Positions 40,901 through 49,901 of a stretch of DNA of 64,000 nt are shown here, piece by piece. Source of the DNA: Tubulanus polymorphus. Lineage: Eukaryota; Nemertea; Palaeonemertea; Tubulaniformes; Tubulanidae. A program made the position numbers and the translations under genes. Numbering within the stretch: the first letter of the stretch is position 1; every line of letters starts with the position of its first letter. The stretch spans positions 3,419,001 through 3,483,000 of the forward strand of contig NC_134029.1 of assembly GCF_964204645.1 (NCBI RefSeq), in the 5' to 3' direction. The notes beneath the pieces were generated by a model that searched no databases, had not been told where the DNA came from, and worked only from the letters and a program-made list of their open reading frames with translations.

Positions 40901-43900
40901 ACTTTTTAGATAGGATAAATGGAAATTCATAATATAAGAATGAAATAAAACCGTCTGTAGCAACTCGTTTATTGTCCATGAATAAATTCCTGATTTACGA
41001 GTTTATATTCATTGCCGTTGTTTGATTTTGATCTATGACCCAATTATTTTGATTGAAGGAGACATAACACGCCATAAAAAGGACGAGGTCAGTGATACTT
41101 AACAGAAACCATTCTATTCTAACCAGTAGGGCGAACTTCGGTGATCGGAACCAGTAATCGAAAGTCTGGTCTCTCGCCTTTCACAGTGTCGGTCCATCTT
41201 GAAACTGGGTCCGAACTACAGCGACCGTGCTCGATCGCGTGGTTCGCTATTTTCGGACTAGAGTTTCTACTAACCGGACATTCCACGAGGAAGGAGACTA
41301 CAGATAATGATAATTTCATATATATCAAAAAGCACACAAAGAGGGCTTCTTTCGATGCCCGAGTATAAGTAACAACTTCAGTCCGAACCAGTTTCACAGT
41401 TGTTTTGAGTTTACTTTGGGTGCAAATTACCAACACATTTCTTATCGTTGTGTCCGTTATCCTCGAAATTCAATGGACATTTGAATACTATACCTTCTTT
41501 TTAGAGCAGTGGACTAAGATCTAATCAAAATTTCATTTATTTGAGGCTAAAATTCTTTAGTATTCATCGGAATGGACGAATAGTAAACGTGTGAACCAAG
41601 AAACATATTTTTTGTCGATCTTATAAGAGCTCGCAGTCGAGTACTACATGACAATAAACTGCTTTCTACGAGATACTTAATGTTCACTTTTATTTGTTAT
41701 TCTATAAAATTGACATCAAAGATATTTCTAGCCGCTGAGATCTGTACATTAATGATGGGATACCACACAATTACAATATTGAGAGGTCACCGGGTGCACT
41801 TCGATTGCGGTTCTGGCGGTTTATGATAACTATATCACATTCCGATAAAAGGTCTTTTTTTATATTTCCGATTTTGTAATCAATTTTATTTCAGTCGTAA
41901 AATTCGGCGAAATAAACGTTTAATGGTTTTACAACTACTGAAAGCCCCGTTCAAATCTGTAGGGAAACGAACAATAATAGATCTTGGTCGTGAAAAAAAA
42001 CACACGAAATATCGTGAAATATCGCGAAATATCGTGAAATATCGAGGAAAGTTCGATAGTTTCTCTTTGTTGTCTATCGGTCGTCTTATCACAAACTAAT
42101 CGTCGCCCAAGATTCGAATTAAAGTCTTAGCGGTTCCTTTCATTTCGCCATTAAGATAGATATCCTTTGATATGATACGATGTCTTCATAAACCAGCAGC
42201 AGTTATATTTAGGAATATGATAAATATCTTGTTTTAATGTCCCGCCCGCGCATGTGTGCGTTACATTAAAATATAAAGTTCAGCTATAATTCATAAAGAA
42301 GATGATGATGTTTGATAAAAACACATCCTGTAAGAACAGACACATTCAAATTAATGTTTTACGCGGTTATTTCTTTGGCCCGTACTGTGATATTTCTTTT
42401 TCATTCTTCTTTGCAAATTTGCATATCTATTTCTATACCGATTTTTGTGAATCTGTGTCCCTTTTCAGGAAATGAAGGGAGGGGAATTTTTCAAGAAAGG
42501 CTACCATCAATACTTTATAATACGACTTGTTATGGGGGTAATTCAATTACTCTATTAGTAGTAGTAGACTATTGGAAATAAACACTTATCGCACGTTTGG
42601 CCTACCGAAAGAACTTTTTTCAGCCGATGTCATGGGAATCGCGCATTTAATCGAGAGAGCTTCAAATATGTAATACGTCGCGTCATTGTTTCATATTCTA
42701 CCACTTGAAATCGACGTAAATAAGAAACCAAACAAAGAAATGAAAAACCGATGTTACATATCGAGGGCAGTTATTTCAAATATATAGACGAGGCTCTAAA
42801 CACTTAATTATAAATACATATCATTGCAATTCAGTTTTGTGTCATTTTTGTCGCCTATTGTCGCCTACTTGACATGACAATACTCGAGTTAAAGCCATTG
42901 TCGTCTGGCGATGTGCCCCGCTCTGAAATACCATATAATATTTATTTTACAGATATTCGCGTACTCGTGTGAGCGGCTTGCTGTCAGATTATCAAATCAA
43001 CGGCTTCACTTGACGACATAAAAACCATTCGATATATAATAGATTTTTCAACATTATCGGCATTATGACTGTTTACAAATTCTAAAATAGTCTCCTCTTA
43101 TGATTCATTGAAAACTGTTCACCTATTTCTACTCTGAGTACAGTTGTGTAACTATCGCGCCAGTTTATGAATATCTATATTATAAATTGATATTAATACA
43201 AAATAATATTTTGCGATGATATTGAAATAATTTAACGGTTATTCCCATGACAGACATTTGCATCGTATGCAAAATTTAGATTTTCTTTCTCTTGGAAAGG
43301 ACTAGAAAAAATTGAGAATTAAGTATCTGTATTCCTTAGACCACAAGAACGTGGGACCTTGAGCATTCGTAGAATCATATACTTAGGTATATCAAACTAT
43401 AAGCAATTTTGCACTTTGAAACTTGTCACTTGTCCGTTCGGATACCTATTAAGAGATGAAACCAAATACAGCAATATTGTTTTCCTAAATTATTTATGTA
43501 TCGGATATTTTGTGTGTTTTTTCAGGAACACCAGTTAACAGAATTCCAATAATGGCGAAACAGGTTCTGGATCTGTACGAATTGTTTCGATTGGTCGTAT
43601 CGAAGGGAGGACTCGTCGAAGTCATCAATCGTAAACTATGGCGTGAAATCACGAAAGGTCTCAATCTGCCGTCTTCAATCACTAGCGCTGCGTTCACTCT
43701 GCGAACTCAGTAAGTATTCAGCCCTAGATACAATCCCACGATTTACACTAAAAAAAGTCTGTAAATTCTACCAATCACCCGCTTTCAAACCCGATTTCAA
43801 AATCAAACCCCCTGTTTCGCTCCCGGCAGCGTGGTGGGATTTTTAGGGAGACGAAATCAAATCAAAATAAAGCACATAACTTAGAGTGGAAATGTCTATT

Positions 43901-45125
43901 TTGAGATAAAAGAAAACAGAAGCAGGAAGTCACAATTGATGCCAATTTGACGGACGCATGTTTACAATATATGTGTCGTCTGTGAATATGGTCTATATCC
44001 AGCTCGGTTCATCCAGTCGACGTCCCTGAAGTTTGACAAAAATCTTCCTTGTATCTGCGCGTGATATCCTTTCTGACAATGAATTGTTATTTTCATCTTC
44101 AGATACATGAAGTATTTGTACCCGTATGAGTGCGAGAAACTGAAATTAAGTAACCCGGGTGAATTACAGTCTGCTATTGACGGAAACAGACGAGAAGGAA
44201 GACGAGCTAGTTTTGGTTACGATATTTCACCGACGGGACCGCCGACCCTGGTTCCACCACCGGCACATGCACATCTTAACGGAAGCGTCCTGAATGGCAA
44301 GATGCACCATTCAGTTAGTCCAATCAATCCAATTTCAGGTACGTTTAAAGATACCAAATTAATCAGATTGGGGATGATCCAGTCTAGGTCAAATATAGAA
44401 AATAGTGAGTTTATTTCACAAATCTATTTATCATTTCCTCAAAATCTATATATAATTTCTCTTCAGAGTACAATCCACATAAACATTATCTCGAATCCGT
44501 TTTGAAAGTTTTAACCACCGGAGATTCGACCCCGACAACCACCGACAGTGCCCGACTATCATCACCGACACCACTTCGACCAATCAGCTTACAGCGAACG
44601 ATACCGGAACGAGACCACCTGGCAATGGAGGCAGCGAACCGCGCCATGGAGGAAGCCACGCGTAAAATGGAGGCGGCGTCGCGCGCATCGATGGAGGAAA
44701 ATCAACCACCTAGAAAACGAATGGCTTTAGAAGACGAACAACGTCTAATGTCTCATGCGGCAATGTCTGGCGCTCATCTGAAGATTACTAGTCGAAGTAC
44801 GTATCATAACCTCTATAGATACCATTTTAGAAAATCTATCGCAATACATTGAAGAGAAAGTTTATCCCGACCCTGTAAACTTTTCCAAAGTTTTGATGAT
44901 GGTTCAAGATTTTTCCACCAGTCAACACCACTGCATTGCCCGATACGTGATCCGTAATTAATTCATAGGGCTTCATATTATTTATGATTTTTAACATATC
45001 TATTATACTGATTTCTTGCAGATGATGGGCGTTCAGAAATCGACAATTCATTAGTAGTTTCCATGGAAATCAATGGCATAATGTACCAAGGAGTTCTATT
45101 CGCTCAAATACCGAGGAGAATTTAG
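10949..45125 (+). CDS. ARID3: ARID3 / dead ringer-type ARID transcription factor, complete, 7 coding exons
   Basis: Coding exons: 10949-10984, 12077-12673, 20276-20348, 43526-43709, 44103-44338, 44467-44796, 45022-45125. The product is 519 residues with GT-AG junctions and continuous phase throughout. Features: an acidic N-terminus, a charged coiled-coil at about residues 45-75 (REEREEIERELKAHKQ), a Ser/Pro-rich linker, then the extended ARID DNA-binding domain at about 203-320. The ARID begins WTFEEQFKQ and LYELSDDPKRKEFLDDLF, with NLPSSITSAAFTLRTQYMKY at its end. A REKLES-type C-terminal region closes the protein (EINGIMYQGVLFAQ). ARID3/Dri proteins bind AT-rich DNA, multimerise and shuttle between nucleus and cytoplasm through REKLES, and control patterning and cell-cycle genes. 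The ARID is split by a 7.6-kb and a 23.2-kb intron. ATG 10949 is chosen because exon 1 ends in phase with exon 2 at a strong GTAAGT donor; an upstream alternative first exon cannot be excluded. A single gene of this type would represent the invertebrate ancestor of ARID3A/B/C. Confidence 0.95.
13385..13789 (-). CDS. Possible small orphan ORF (134 codons) antisense in ARID3 intron
   Basis: The frame opens with ATG at 13789 and runs 134 codons. The product begins with an alanine-rich stretch (MLAATAAAAAAAFCGYEQ) followed by a charged, cysteine-containing sequence (HFFGVESYGLLVDELRIKD). I recognise no domain. It is the longest open frame in the 34-kb ARID3 locus apart from the ARID3 exons, which is notable in AT-rich sequence. 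There is no poly(A) signal or promoter evidence, and the Ala run comes from a GCT/GCC-type microsatellite. It could be a chance ORF or an exon of an antisense gene. Confidence 0.2.
   Translation of the reverse strand: MLAATAAAAAAAFCGYEQKKNDGRRKMINERLSDNTAIEKISQCPVFTLGPRNMPECSGPRVIYENNRLMCKMSKLRKDYVRQHFFGVESYGLLVDELRIKDFTFCPVIRGQRHSSDYEYKNDMEIAFRETLFT
14806..14865. repeat. GA/G-rich low-complexity tract
   Basis: About 60 bp of AGAGAG and GGGGGGA runs within ARID3 intron 2. Simple repeat. Confidence 0.8.
18580..18655 (+). mobile_element. tRNA-derived SINE head in ARID3 intron 2
   Basis: GGATTAGAGTGTGGAACT resembles the A-box/D-arm region of tRNA SINEs, and CGCGGGTTCGACT about 45 nt on is a near-consensus B box (GGTTCGANTCC). 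The arms do not fold as a functional tRNA and the downstream body is short, so this is a truncated SINE. Confidence 0.5.
21877..22239. mobile_element. 363-bp foldback element with perfect 70-bp terminal inverted repeats
   Basis: Positions 21877-21946 and 22170-22239 are exact reverse complements over 70 bp (outer end GAGAGAATCCCACAATGATA). A 223-bp non-coding spacer lies between. Perfect arms mean recent insertion or conversion. No clear target-site duplication is visible next to the arms, although AATAAATGGTAA occurs on both sides at about 21822 and 22243. Could be a MITE or part of a Penelope-like element, since a hammerhead-like motif abuts the right arm. Confidence 0.85.
22143..22174 (+). 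ncRNA. Hammerhead-ribozyme-like motif beside the foldback element
   Basis: CTGAAGA (22143-22149) fits the CUGANGA core box. GACTAT and ATAGTC then form a perfect 6-bp stem around a short loop, followed directly by GAAA (22169-22172). These are the core boxes and stem II of a hammerhead. One extra U between the first box and stem II departs from the canonical layout, and stems I and III are not convincing, so activity is doubtful. Confidence 0.35.
23769..24100 (+). mobile_element. About 330-bp MITE, copy 2 (ARID3 intron 3)
   Basis: Reverse-orientation relative of 7065-7409. It begins AGGCCTCTTTTTGATTACTT, followed by GGAGTACGGATCC, and ends with the inverted form (GTCCGTACTCC ... AGGTCT). The TTTTTCTTGAAAAA and CCTTCACCCTCTC blocks match the reverse complement of copy 1. 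Non-coding DNA element. Confidence 0.7.
26040..26100 (-). mobile_element. Degraded tRNA-derived SINE head, minus strand
   Basis: On the minus strand ACTGGTTAGCGTGAACACTT gives an A box (TGGTTAGCGTG), and about 30 nt later GGTTCCGAAATC is a disrupted B box. This is typical of tRNA-SINE relics; the flanking GGCGG/CCGCC words are not a proper acceptor stem. Confidence 0.4.
26177..26286. mobile_element. 110-bp foldback element, copy 1
   Basis: Ends are inverted: GGATCCAGTTCCACAGT at the left, AACTGTGGAACTGGGTCC at the right, with AGTTAACTC words repeated inside. Related copies are at 49341-49446 and 63776-63891. Confidence 0.7.
31331..31370. repeat. Tandem repeat, 4 x 10 bp
   Basis: Four identical copies of CACGGACCAG in a row, followed by a partial CAC. 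Confidence 0.95.
31652..31871. mobile_element. 220-bp Harbinger-like MITE with 32-bp TIRs and TAA duplication
   Basis: Left terminus 31652-31683 begins GGCTAAACAAAAATGATACC and right terminus 31840-31871 is its reverse complement with one mismatch over 32 bp. TAA flanks both ends (31649-31651 and 31872-31874), a 3-bp TWA duplication as made by PIF/Harbinger transposases. The interior carries the word GCGGCCGGGTC at 31685 and 31741, and related GGCCGGCCGGGTC at about 31807. No coding capacity. Confidence 0.85.
34731..34756. promoter_or_regulatory. Candidate CRE/ATF-site cluster in ARID3 intron 3
   Basis: GTGACGTCAC is a perfect CRE palindrome, and it is followed within 10 bp by GCGTCACGTCATCG, giving overlapping half sites. 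A clustered palindromic array in otherwise AT-rich intron sequence is a plausible enhancer or cryptic promoter. Function is inferred from motifs only. Confidence 0.35.
37122..37143. repeat. (ATC)n microsatellite
   Basis: Seven or more ATC units, followed about 45 bp later by a GCTGCTGCT/GTT trinucleotide patch. Confidence 0.85.
42005..42045. repeat. Tandem repeat of GAAATATCGYG
   Basis: About four 11-bp units (GAAATATCGTG / GAAATATCGCG) in ARID3 intron 3. Confidence 0.85.
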
Positions 45126-45285
45126 CGAAGAGACAGAGAGAGACTATCGTTATAGAAAATACATATTACAATTGATGTATTTTGAGCTTACAAAATCTCT
45201 GAGAATTATATGTATAATTAGCATGTATGTAAATGTATGTAAATTTGTAAATATATCAATCTTAGATAATCTAATGATAAAGAAA

Positions 45286-45291
45286 AATAAA
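45286..45291 (+). promoter_or_regulatory. Poly(A) signal of ARID3
   Basis: AATAAA 161 nt after the ARID3 stop codon. The region onward to 46520 holds the possible antisense frames noted next and the SRFBP1 promoter. Confidence 0.5.
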
Positions 45292-45760
45292 GTGTATTAT
45301 TATCAATTACGATAATGTTATTACAAATTGTATATATAATGCAGCGGGTGCAATGACCGTTGTAAAATGGCATATCTAAGAGGATGGCTTCTGTGCTGGT
45401 ATAGTTACTAAGTTATTATTCTAATGATGTTTCCGATGGCAGCTTTTTCAATTAAGCTGACACACACACACAAAGTGTATGAAAACACGTTTTGCATATA
45501 GATTTTTACTTTCAATATACGCGATTAGTAAGAGCATTTTAGAATAAGGAATAGTTTTTAGCCCGCTACATTAATTTGAAGGCTACGCGATATCATAGTT
45601 TATATTATTGCCGTTGGGACCAAAATCTGTTTAAACATAAGCCTATTGTATATGTAAATAACAATTTTTGGAAAAGATTCTTAGATTAATTTCTGAATAA
45701 TATCGTTATAGGATGATGAATATTATACATATTAATAGATCAATGGTGTAAATTTACTTT

Positions 45761-46219
45761 TCACAAAGGTTTAACTAAAACGAACATCAATAAAACCATC
45801 ATGTAAAATACAGAAGCCTTGATTTGTCCTTCACTTTTTAAAGTTTTCTTGAGAAAGAAATAAAATTTTCGTTTTGTATTCGTTGCGGGTGGATGTCCAC
45901 ATTGGTTCCGTCCGCGTTGATCCACTCGCCGGACCCTAGCAGCCATCACAAGAGGCCAACATTCTTGGAATCCCAAGCTACACGTCCCATCCAAAAACCG
46001 AAATCAGACCGACATGCTTATCGCATATTATAGGCTAGCGACTTTCAGTATTATTTTATGATATTTATGCATGATGAATTCCAAACCAGTCAAGGCTTGC
46101 CAAGTTGGCGGGCCGGCGCCACACTCTTCAGCGGCGACCATACCCGATACGATCCCTGTTAATCTGTGAATAGTATCGGGTAGCACCAACGACATATTTG
46201 GCGCTGCCCTGCTGAACAC
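45761..46219 (-). pseudogene. Possible unidentified gene fragment (two adjacent antisense frames)
   Basis: Two minus-strand frames lie end to end. The upstream one (46028-46219) contains MSLVLPDTIHRLTGIVSG and AAEECGAGPPTWQALTG. The downstream one (45761-45994) ends in a hydrophobic segment (ASVFYMMVLLMFVLVKPL). Their composition looks protein-like and the local GC content is higher than in the flanks. I could not find a clean splice joining them and recognise no family. Alternatives are a short membrane-protein gene, a decayed insertion, or chance. Confidence 0.2.
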
Positions 46220-46520
46220 TACTTTCTTGAGATTGGAAATTGTCGAATTTTACATTCTAAGAGAGTTTCTCGGTCATGAAACATGAGCACGATTACCCCG
46301 GCGCAGTATTATACACATTCGTAGAAATTCCACTAGATCATCGTACGGTGCTGCTACCGAAATGTTGACATCGATGGAATCAATACAGCGTTAGGTGAAC
46401 AATTTTGTTCCGCCGATTTCTTACTTCCTGGTTTTCCACATGTCGATAATTTATTGGCGATCTACGGCATAAAACGAACTAGAACAACCCTTATGTGTAC
46501 CAGATTCCCCTAGAATAAAT

Positions 46521-48869
46521 ATGACTGAAATTCTGAGAAAACTCGACACCACGACATCCAGCATGGATGTCGTCTCTCTCAATAATCTCGTAAGAATTCA
46601 CTATTTTAGCTGTCAATTCAATCCAAATCAACCCTTTTTGGCTTTTTTGTATGAAAACTTCTCGATGACTGATATTTGTATTTTCTAGATCGTTAAAATG
46701 CGTCCAACGATGAAACAAGCTCGTGTTCAACTGATCCATAAACTCACCAAACAAATAAAGCTACTACGCAATAGGAAGTAAGTTTTGATTACCACAGACC
46801 CTAGTATTTAATCAATCAAATGTTTAGAACAATCCCAACAATTTCTTTACATTTCAGGTGTAAAGATGAACAACAGACGACGAAAAATAATCAGAAAGCT
46901 GATCGTTTGGTGGAAGAACTAAAAGCCATGAAGGTGAATAGAGTAGATTCAAATTACAATTGTTGCATTGAAATGTCCAGTGTTCATATGGCTTGCAAAT
47001 TTATACGAATGAAATTATCAATATTTCCAGAAGTGAACCTTGATTTTTATAAATTTCAGGGGATGAATTTGTACAAAGCTGCCAAATTTGCGCTCGGAAA
47101 TACAGACACAGTAGCAGTTATTAGTCAACAGGTATGATTGGATGGATTTGATTATTATCATTATTATCTATGAGTTGAAAATGCCTTTTTTTAACGGTGA
47201 TCACCTGTTGTATTTTCAGCCGAAATGTTCATTGAAGTATCGAGCTCTCGTGCGAGTGGCTGAATATAAAACTGTTCAGACGTTCGTCAATAAGTGGAGA
47301 GCAGAGCATGAAGATTGGAGGTCGCTCGGTGCGTTCATGTTATATAAAAACACTGGACGCCGATACCGAAAAAAGAAAATAGTCCACGACGGAGTCAATA
47401 TCGGGGTTGATAAAGTCTTACGTGAGGGTCAAGATGCGGATAGTTCTGGTGATGAAGATGAGAGCGGTGATGAGGAGGCCTCGTCCGAAGAGGAAAGTGA
47501 TGAGAAAGATATGGATGAGCCGATTGCTGAAAATTGTTCGAATTCTGAAAGTGTTTCTGTTAATGTTGATAAAACTGAATCGATTGAAATTGATTCACAA
47601 CCTGTAAAAGAACTTGGACCTTTGAAAAAAACTGAACTAGTTAAAAAAACTGAACTCGTTAAAAAAACTGACCTAGTTAAAAACACTGAACTAGTTAAAA
47701 AAACTGAACTAGTTAAAAAAACTGAACTAGTTAAAAAACCTGAACTTGTTAAAAAACCTGATCAGAACAAAAGTACAGTGAAAACGAAAAATATCATCGA
47801 GAGCAAAAACGAGGAGCATTTAAAAGATTTTACTAGTGACGATGATAGTAGTGAAAGTGAGGAAACTAAAGGACGTTATGTGCGCAGAATTGTGGATGAT
47901 GGTGATGATGCTCAGAGCGAAGAGGATACAAATTCATCATCGCAGTCAAAAAACTTGGAAAATACATCATCAGAATCTTCAGATGGAGAAACTCCACCTG
48001 CGAAAACAGAACCGAACGAATCACTACAGAAGCAAGATAGAGGCGCTGATTTGTTTGTGCCAGTGATAAGAAACGAAATGATTATCAAAAAAATCAGAAT
48101 CGATAATTTAGACGAAGAATTGGATGTAATAAAGAAGTCTGGTCAAGTAGAACCATGGAATAAGGTCACATCGTTATTCGAAAATGAGAGTACCGTGAAA
48201 GAAACTGTTAATCGTAAAAAGGGCTCGTTTTTTATGAGCATAAATGGTGAAGTTTACTCATCTAGCGAAGAGGATAATGGCGAGGAAGATAATAAGAATG
48301 ATGACTTGGAAGAAGATACGACGGATCTAGCCGGTCGAGGACGCGAGATCGTTGAATCAGTGTTCATCAAAAACCTCAGCGCAGATCCGGAAGTTGAAAA
48401 AGAGAAACGACGCAAGTGGTTAGCATCCACGTAAGTAATAGTTTTCTTTGTCATATATTAGTACTCGCAGTCTACGGGTATTGTTTTTCTAAATGAATAT
48501 AATTCTTTGGAGTTATTTTGATTTTTTTTTAGTTGGCGAGAGCGTCCTAATAAACCCAACCCATACAGAGTACAGCCGAGTAGTCAAAATGTCAGTCAGT
48601 CAGTGAGTCGAGGTCGTGGTGCTGTCCAGGACGGGAAGAGTTCAGCGATCTCTAATAAAACAGCTGGTTAGTACTGTTACAATGGATGAAGTGAGGTGTG
48701 CTTTCACGTACCGCATTATGACTCTAATGAAATCTATTTCTATTTCCCAGGAAAAGCTATGACGTCAGATAAACTGCATCCATCTTGGGAAGCCAGCAAA
48801 AAACGCAAGGAACAAAGCGTCATTCCTAGATTTCAGGGCAAGAAAATCAAATTTGATGATAGCGATTGA
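46521..48869 (+). CDS. SRFBP1: SRFBP1 / BUD22-domain protein, complete, 7 exons
   Basis: Exons: 46521-46589, 46689-46777, 46858-46933, 47060-47131, 47220-48430, 48533-48666, 48751-48869. They give 589 residues; human SRFBP1 is 429. The N-terminal BUD22-type region reads SLNNLIVKMRPTMKQARVQL and KNNQKADRLVEELKAMK. The C-terminus LHPSWEASKKRKEQ ... RFQGKKIKFDD is almost the vertebrate signature. Between them is a long acidic/serine-rich disordered section (about 75-480) containing eight 6-residue repeats. BUD22 is needed for 18S rRNA maturation in yeast, and SRFBP1 binds serum response factor in vertebrates; both point to a nuclear, nucleolar-type role. The extra length is mainly the acidic section and the repeat array. 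It is convergent with ubinuclein downstream. Confidence 0.94.
47622..47765 (+). repeat. 8 x 18-bp coding minisatellite in SRFBP1
   Basis: Eight tandem 18-bp units encode KKTELV-type hexapeptides (variants KKTDLV, KNTELV, KKPELV). Units are nearly identical at DNA level, so the expansion is recent. It sits in the disordered region and keeps frame. Confidence 0.95.
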
Positions 48870-48887
48870 GATGTGTAGCAGTATCGT

Positions 48888-48893
48888 AATAAA
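48888..48893 (+). promoter_or_regulatory. Poly(A) signal of SRFBP1
   Basis: AATAAA 18 nt after the SRFBP1 stop codon. Confidence 0.6.
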
Positions 48894-49062
48894 AATATTT
48901 TACTAATCAATAATTGTTATTTATCTGTTCTAAGGTTGTTCGGATGAAACACCGCATTCAGTTCTAGCATGGATTCTAAAACGAAGAGTCCACAGTCCTA
49001 GTTGAAGACCAGCCATCGATTCAAGAAATTCAAGCATTTTTCAATACAAAAATCTAGACAGT

Positions 49063-49068
49063 TTTATT
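49063..49068 (-). promoter_or_regulatory. Poly(A) signal of ubinuclein
   Basis: AATAAA on the minus strand, implying a ubinuclein 3' UTR of about 840 nt. The SRFBP1 and ubinuclein transcripts would then end about 170 bp apart. Confidence 0.5.
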
Positions 49069-49340
49069 TGACGAAGATTATTATTAGCGGACAAGTAACA
49101 TTATTGTTATCATGAGTGCGTGAATGACAATTTACAAAATGACATTTAAACAACAATTCAAAACTATTTACAAAACAGTGAAGCATCGCAAACAATTTAT
49201 ACAATCATCCATAACCTTTAATACTTCGTTATTATCTAGCTACTGCTGAGGATAGATATTAAATAGAGAGGTTTTTTATTTTACATCGGACTCTCGAAAA
49301 AACTGTAAACCTACACCATCCTGAACTGAGTTAAACGTCA

Positions 49341-49446
49341 GGATCCAGTTACACAGTTGTTTGATAAATTTGACTAGAGTTAAAACCCAGGAAATGAACT
49401 AACTGGAGTCAAACTTACCGTTACTGGGAACTGTTGAACTGGGTCC
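49341..49446. mobile_element. Foldback element, copy 2 (ubinuclein 3' UTR)
   Basis: GGATCCAGTTACACAGTTGT at the left and GAACTGTTGAACTGGGTCC at the right are inverted versions of each other and match the ends of 26177-26286. The interior has a central AATGAACTAA word like the other copies. It would be transcribed as part of the ubinuclein 3' UTR. Confidence 0.6.
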
Positions 49447-49901
49447 TGGGGCCAGTTTTGTAGACAAATTCTAACCTTAAAACGGTTAACTCAATCGACC
49501 AAACAAAATCCAGCCCTGAGAATCTTTTTTACAGAGAAATCTATACAAAATCTACCGAACTGAAATGATTTAGTTATTGATTTTCCGTCGTCTATTGTAC
49601 ACGCGGAATGTTGGATATAGATACCTGCGGTTAATAGTTCATAAATAATTATTATCATGATTTCGAAACTTATTTACACAAAAAACAAGTTGTGAATATT
49701 ATACAAGTCCAAACACCTTCATGAATATACACTGTACTGCTGTAAGACAACCCTTACTGGTTCTAGTAATCCACACTGCTGCTGCTGCCATTTTAAGTCC
49801 AGTGTCTATACGCTTAAGTTTGAAATGACGCCTGATTAGTAAATTACATGATTTTTACGGCAGGTTTCAATTGATCAATATCCCTGAGAGATTATTTCTT
49901 C

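Larger units (their letters stand above)
20349..43525 (+). other. ARID3 intron 3 (23.2 kb), regulatory and transposon-bearing, no gene found
   Basis: This intron divides the ARID domain after QKRG. I found no convincing exon on either strand. It contains several repeats and mobile-element remnants (separate entries) and a CRE-like cluster at 34731. The remainder is AT-rich single-copy-looking sequence with many homeodomain-type TAATTA and CAATTA words. Such large introns in developmental regulators often hold enhancers; here that is inference. Confidence 0.75.
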
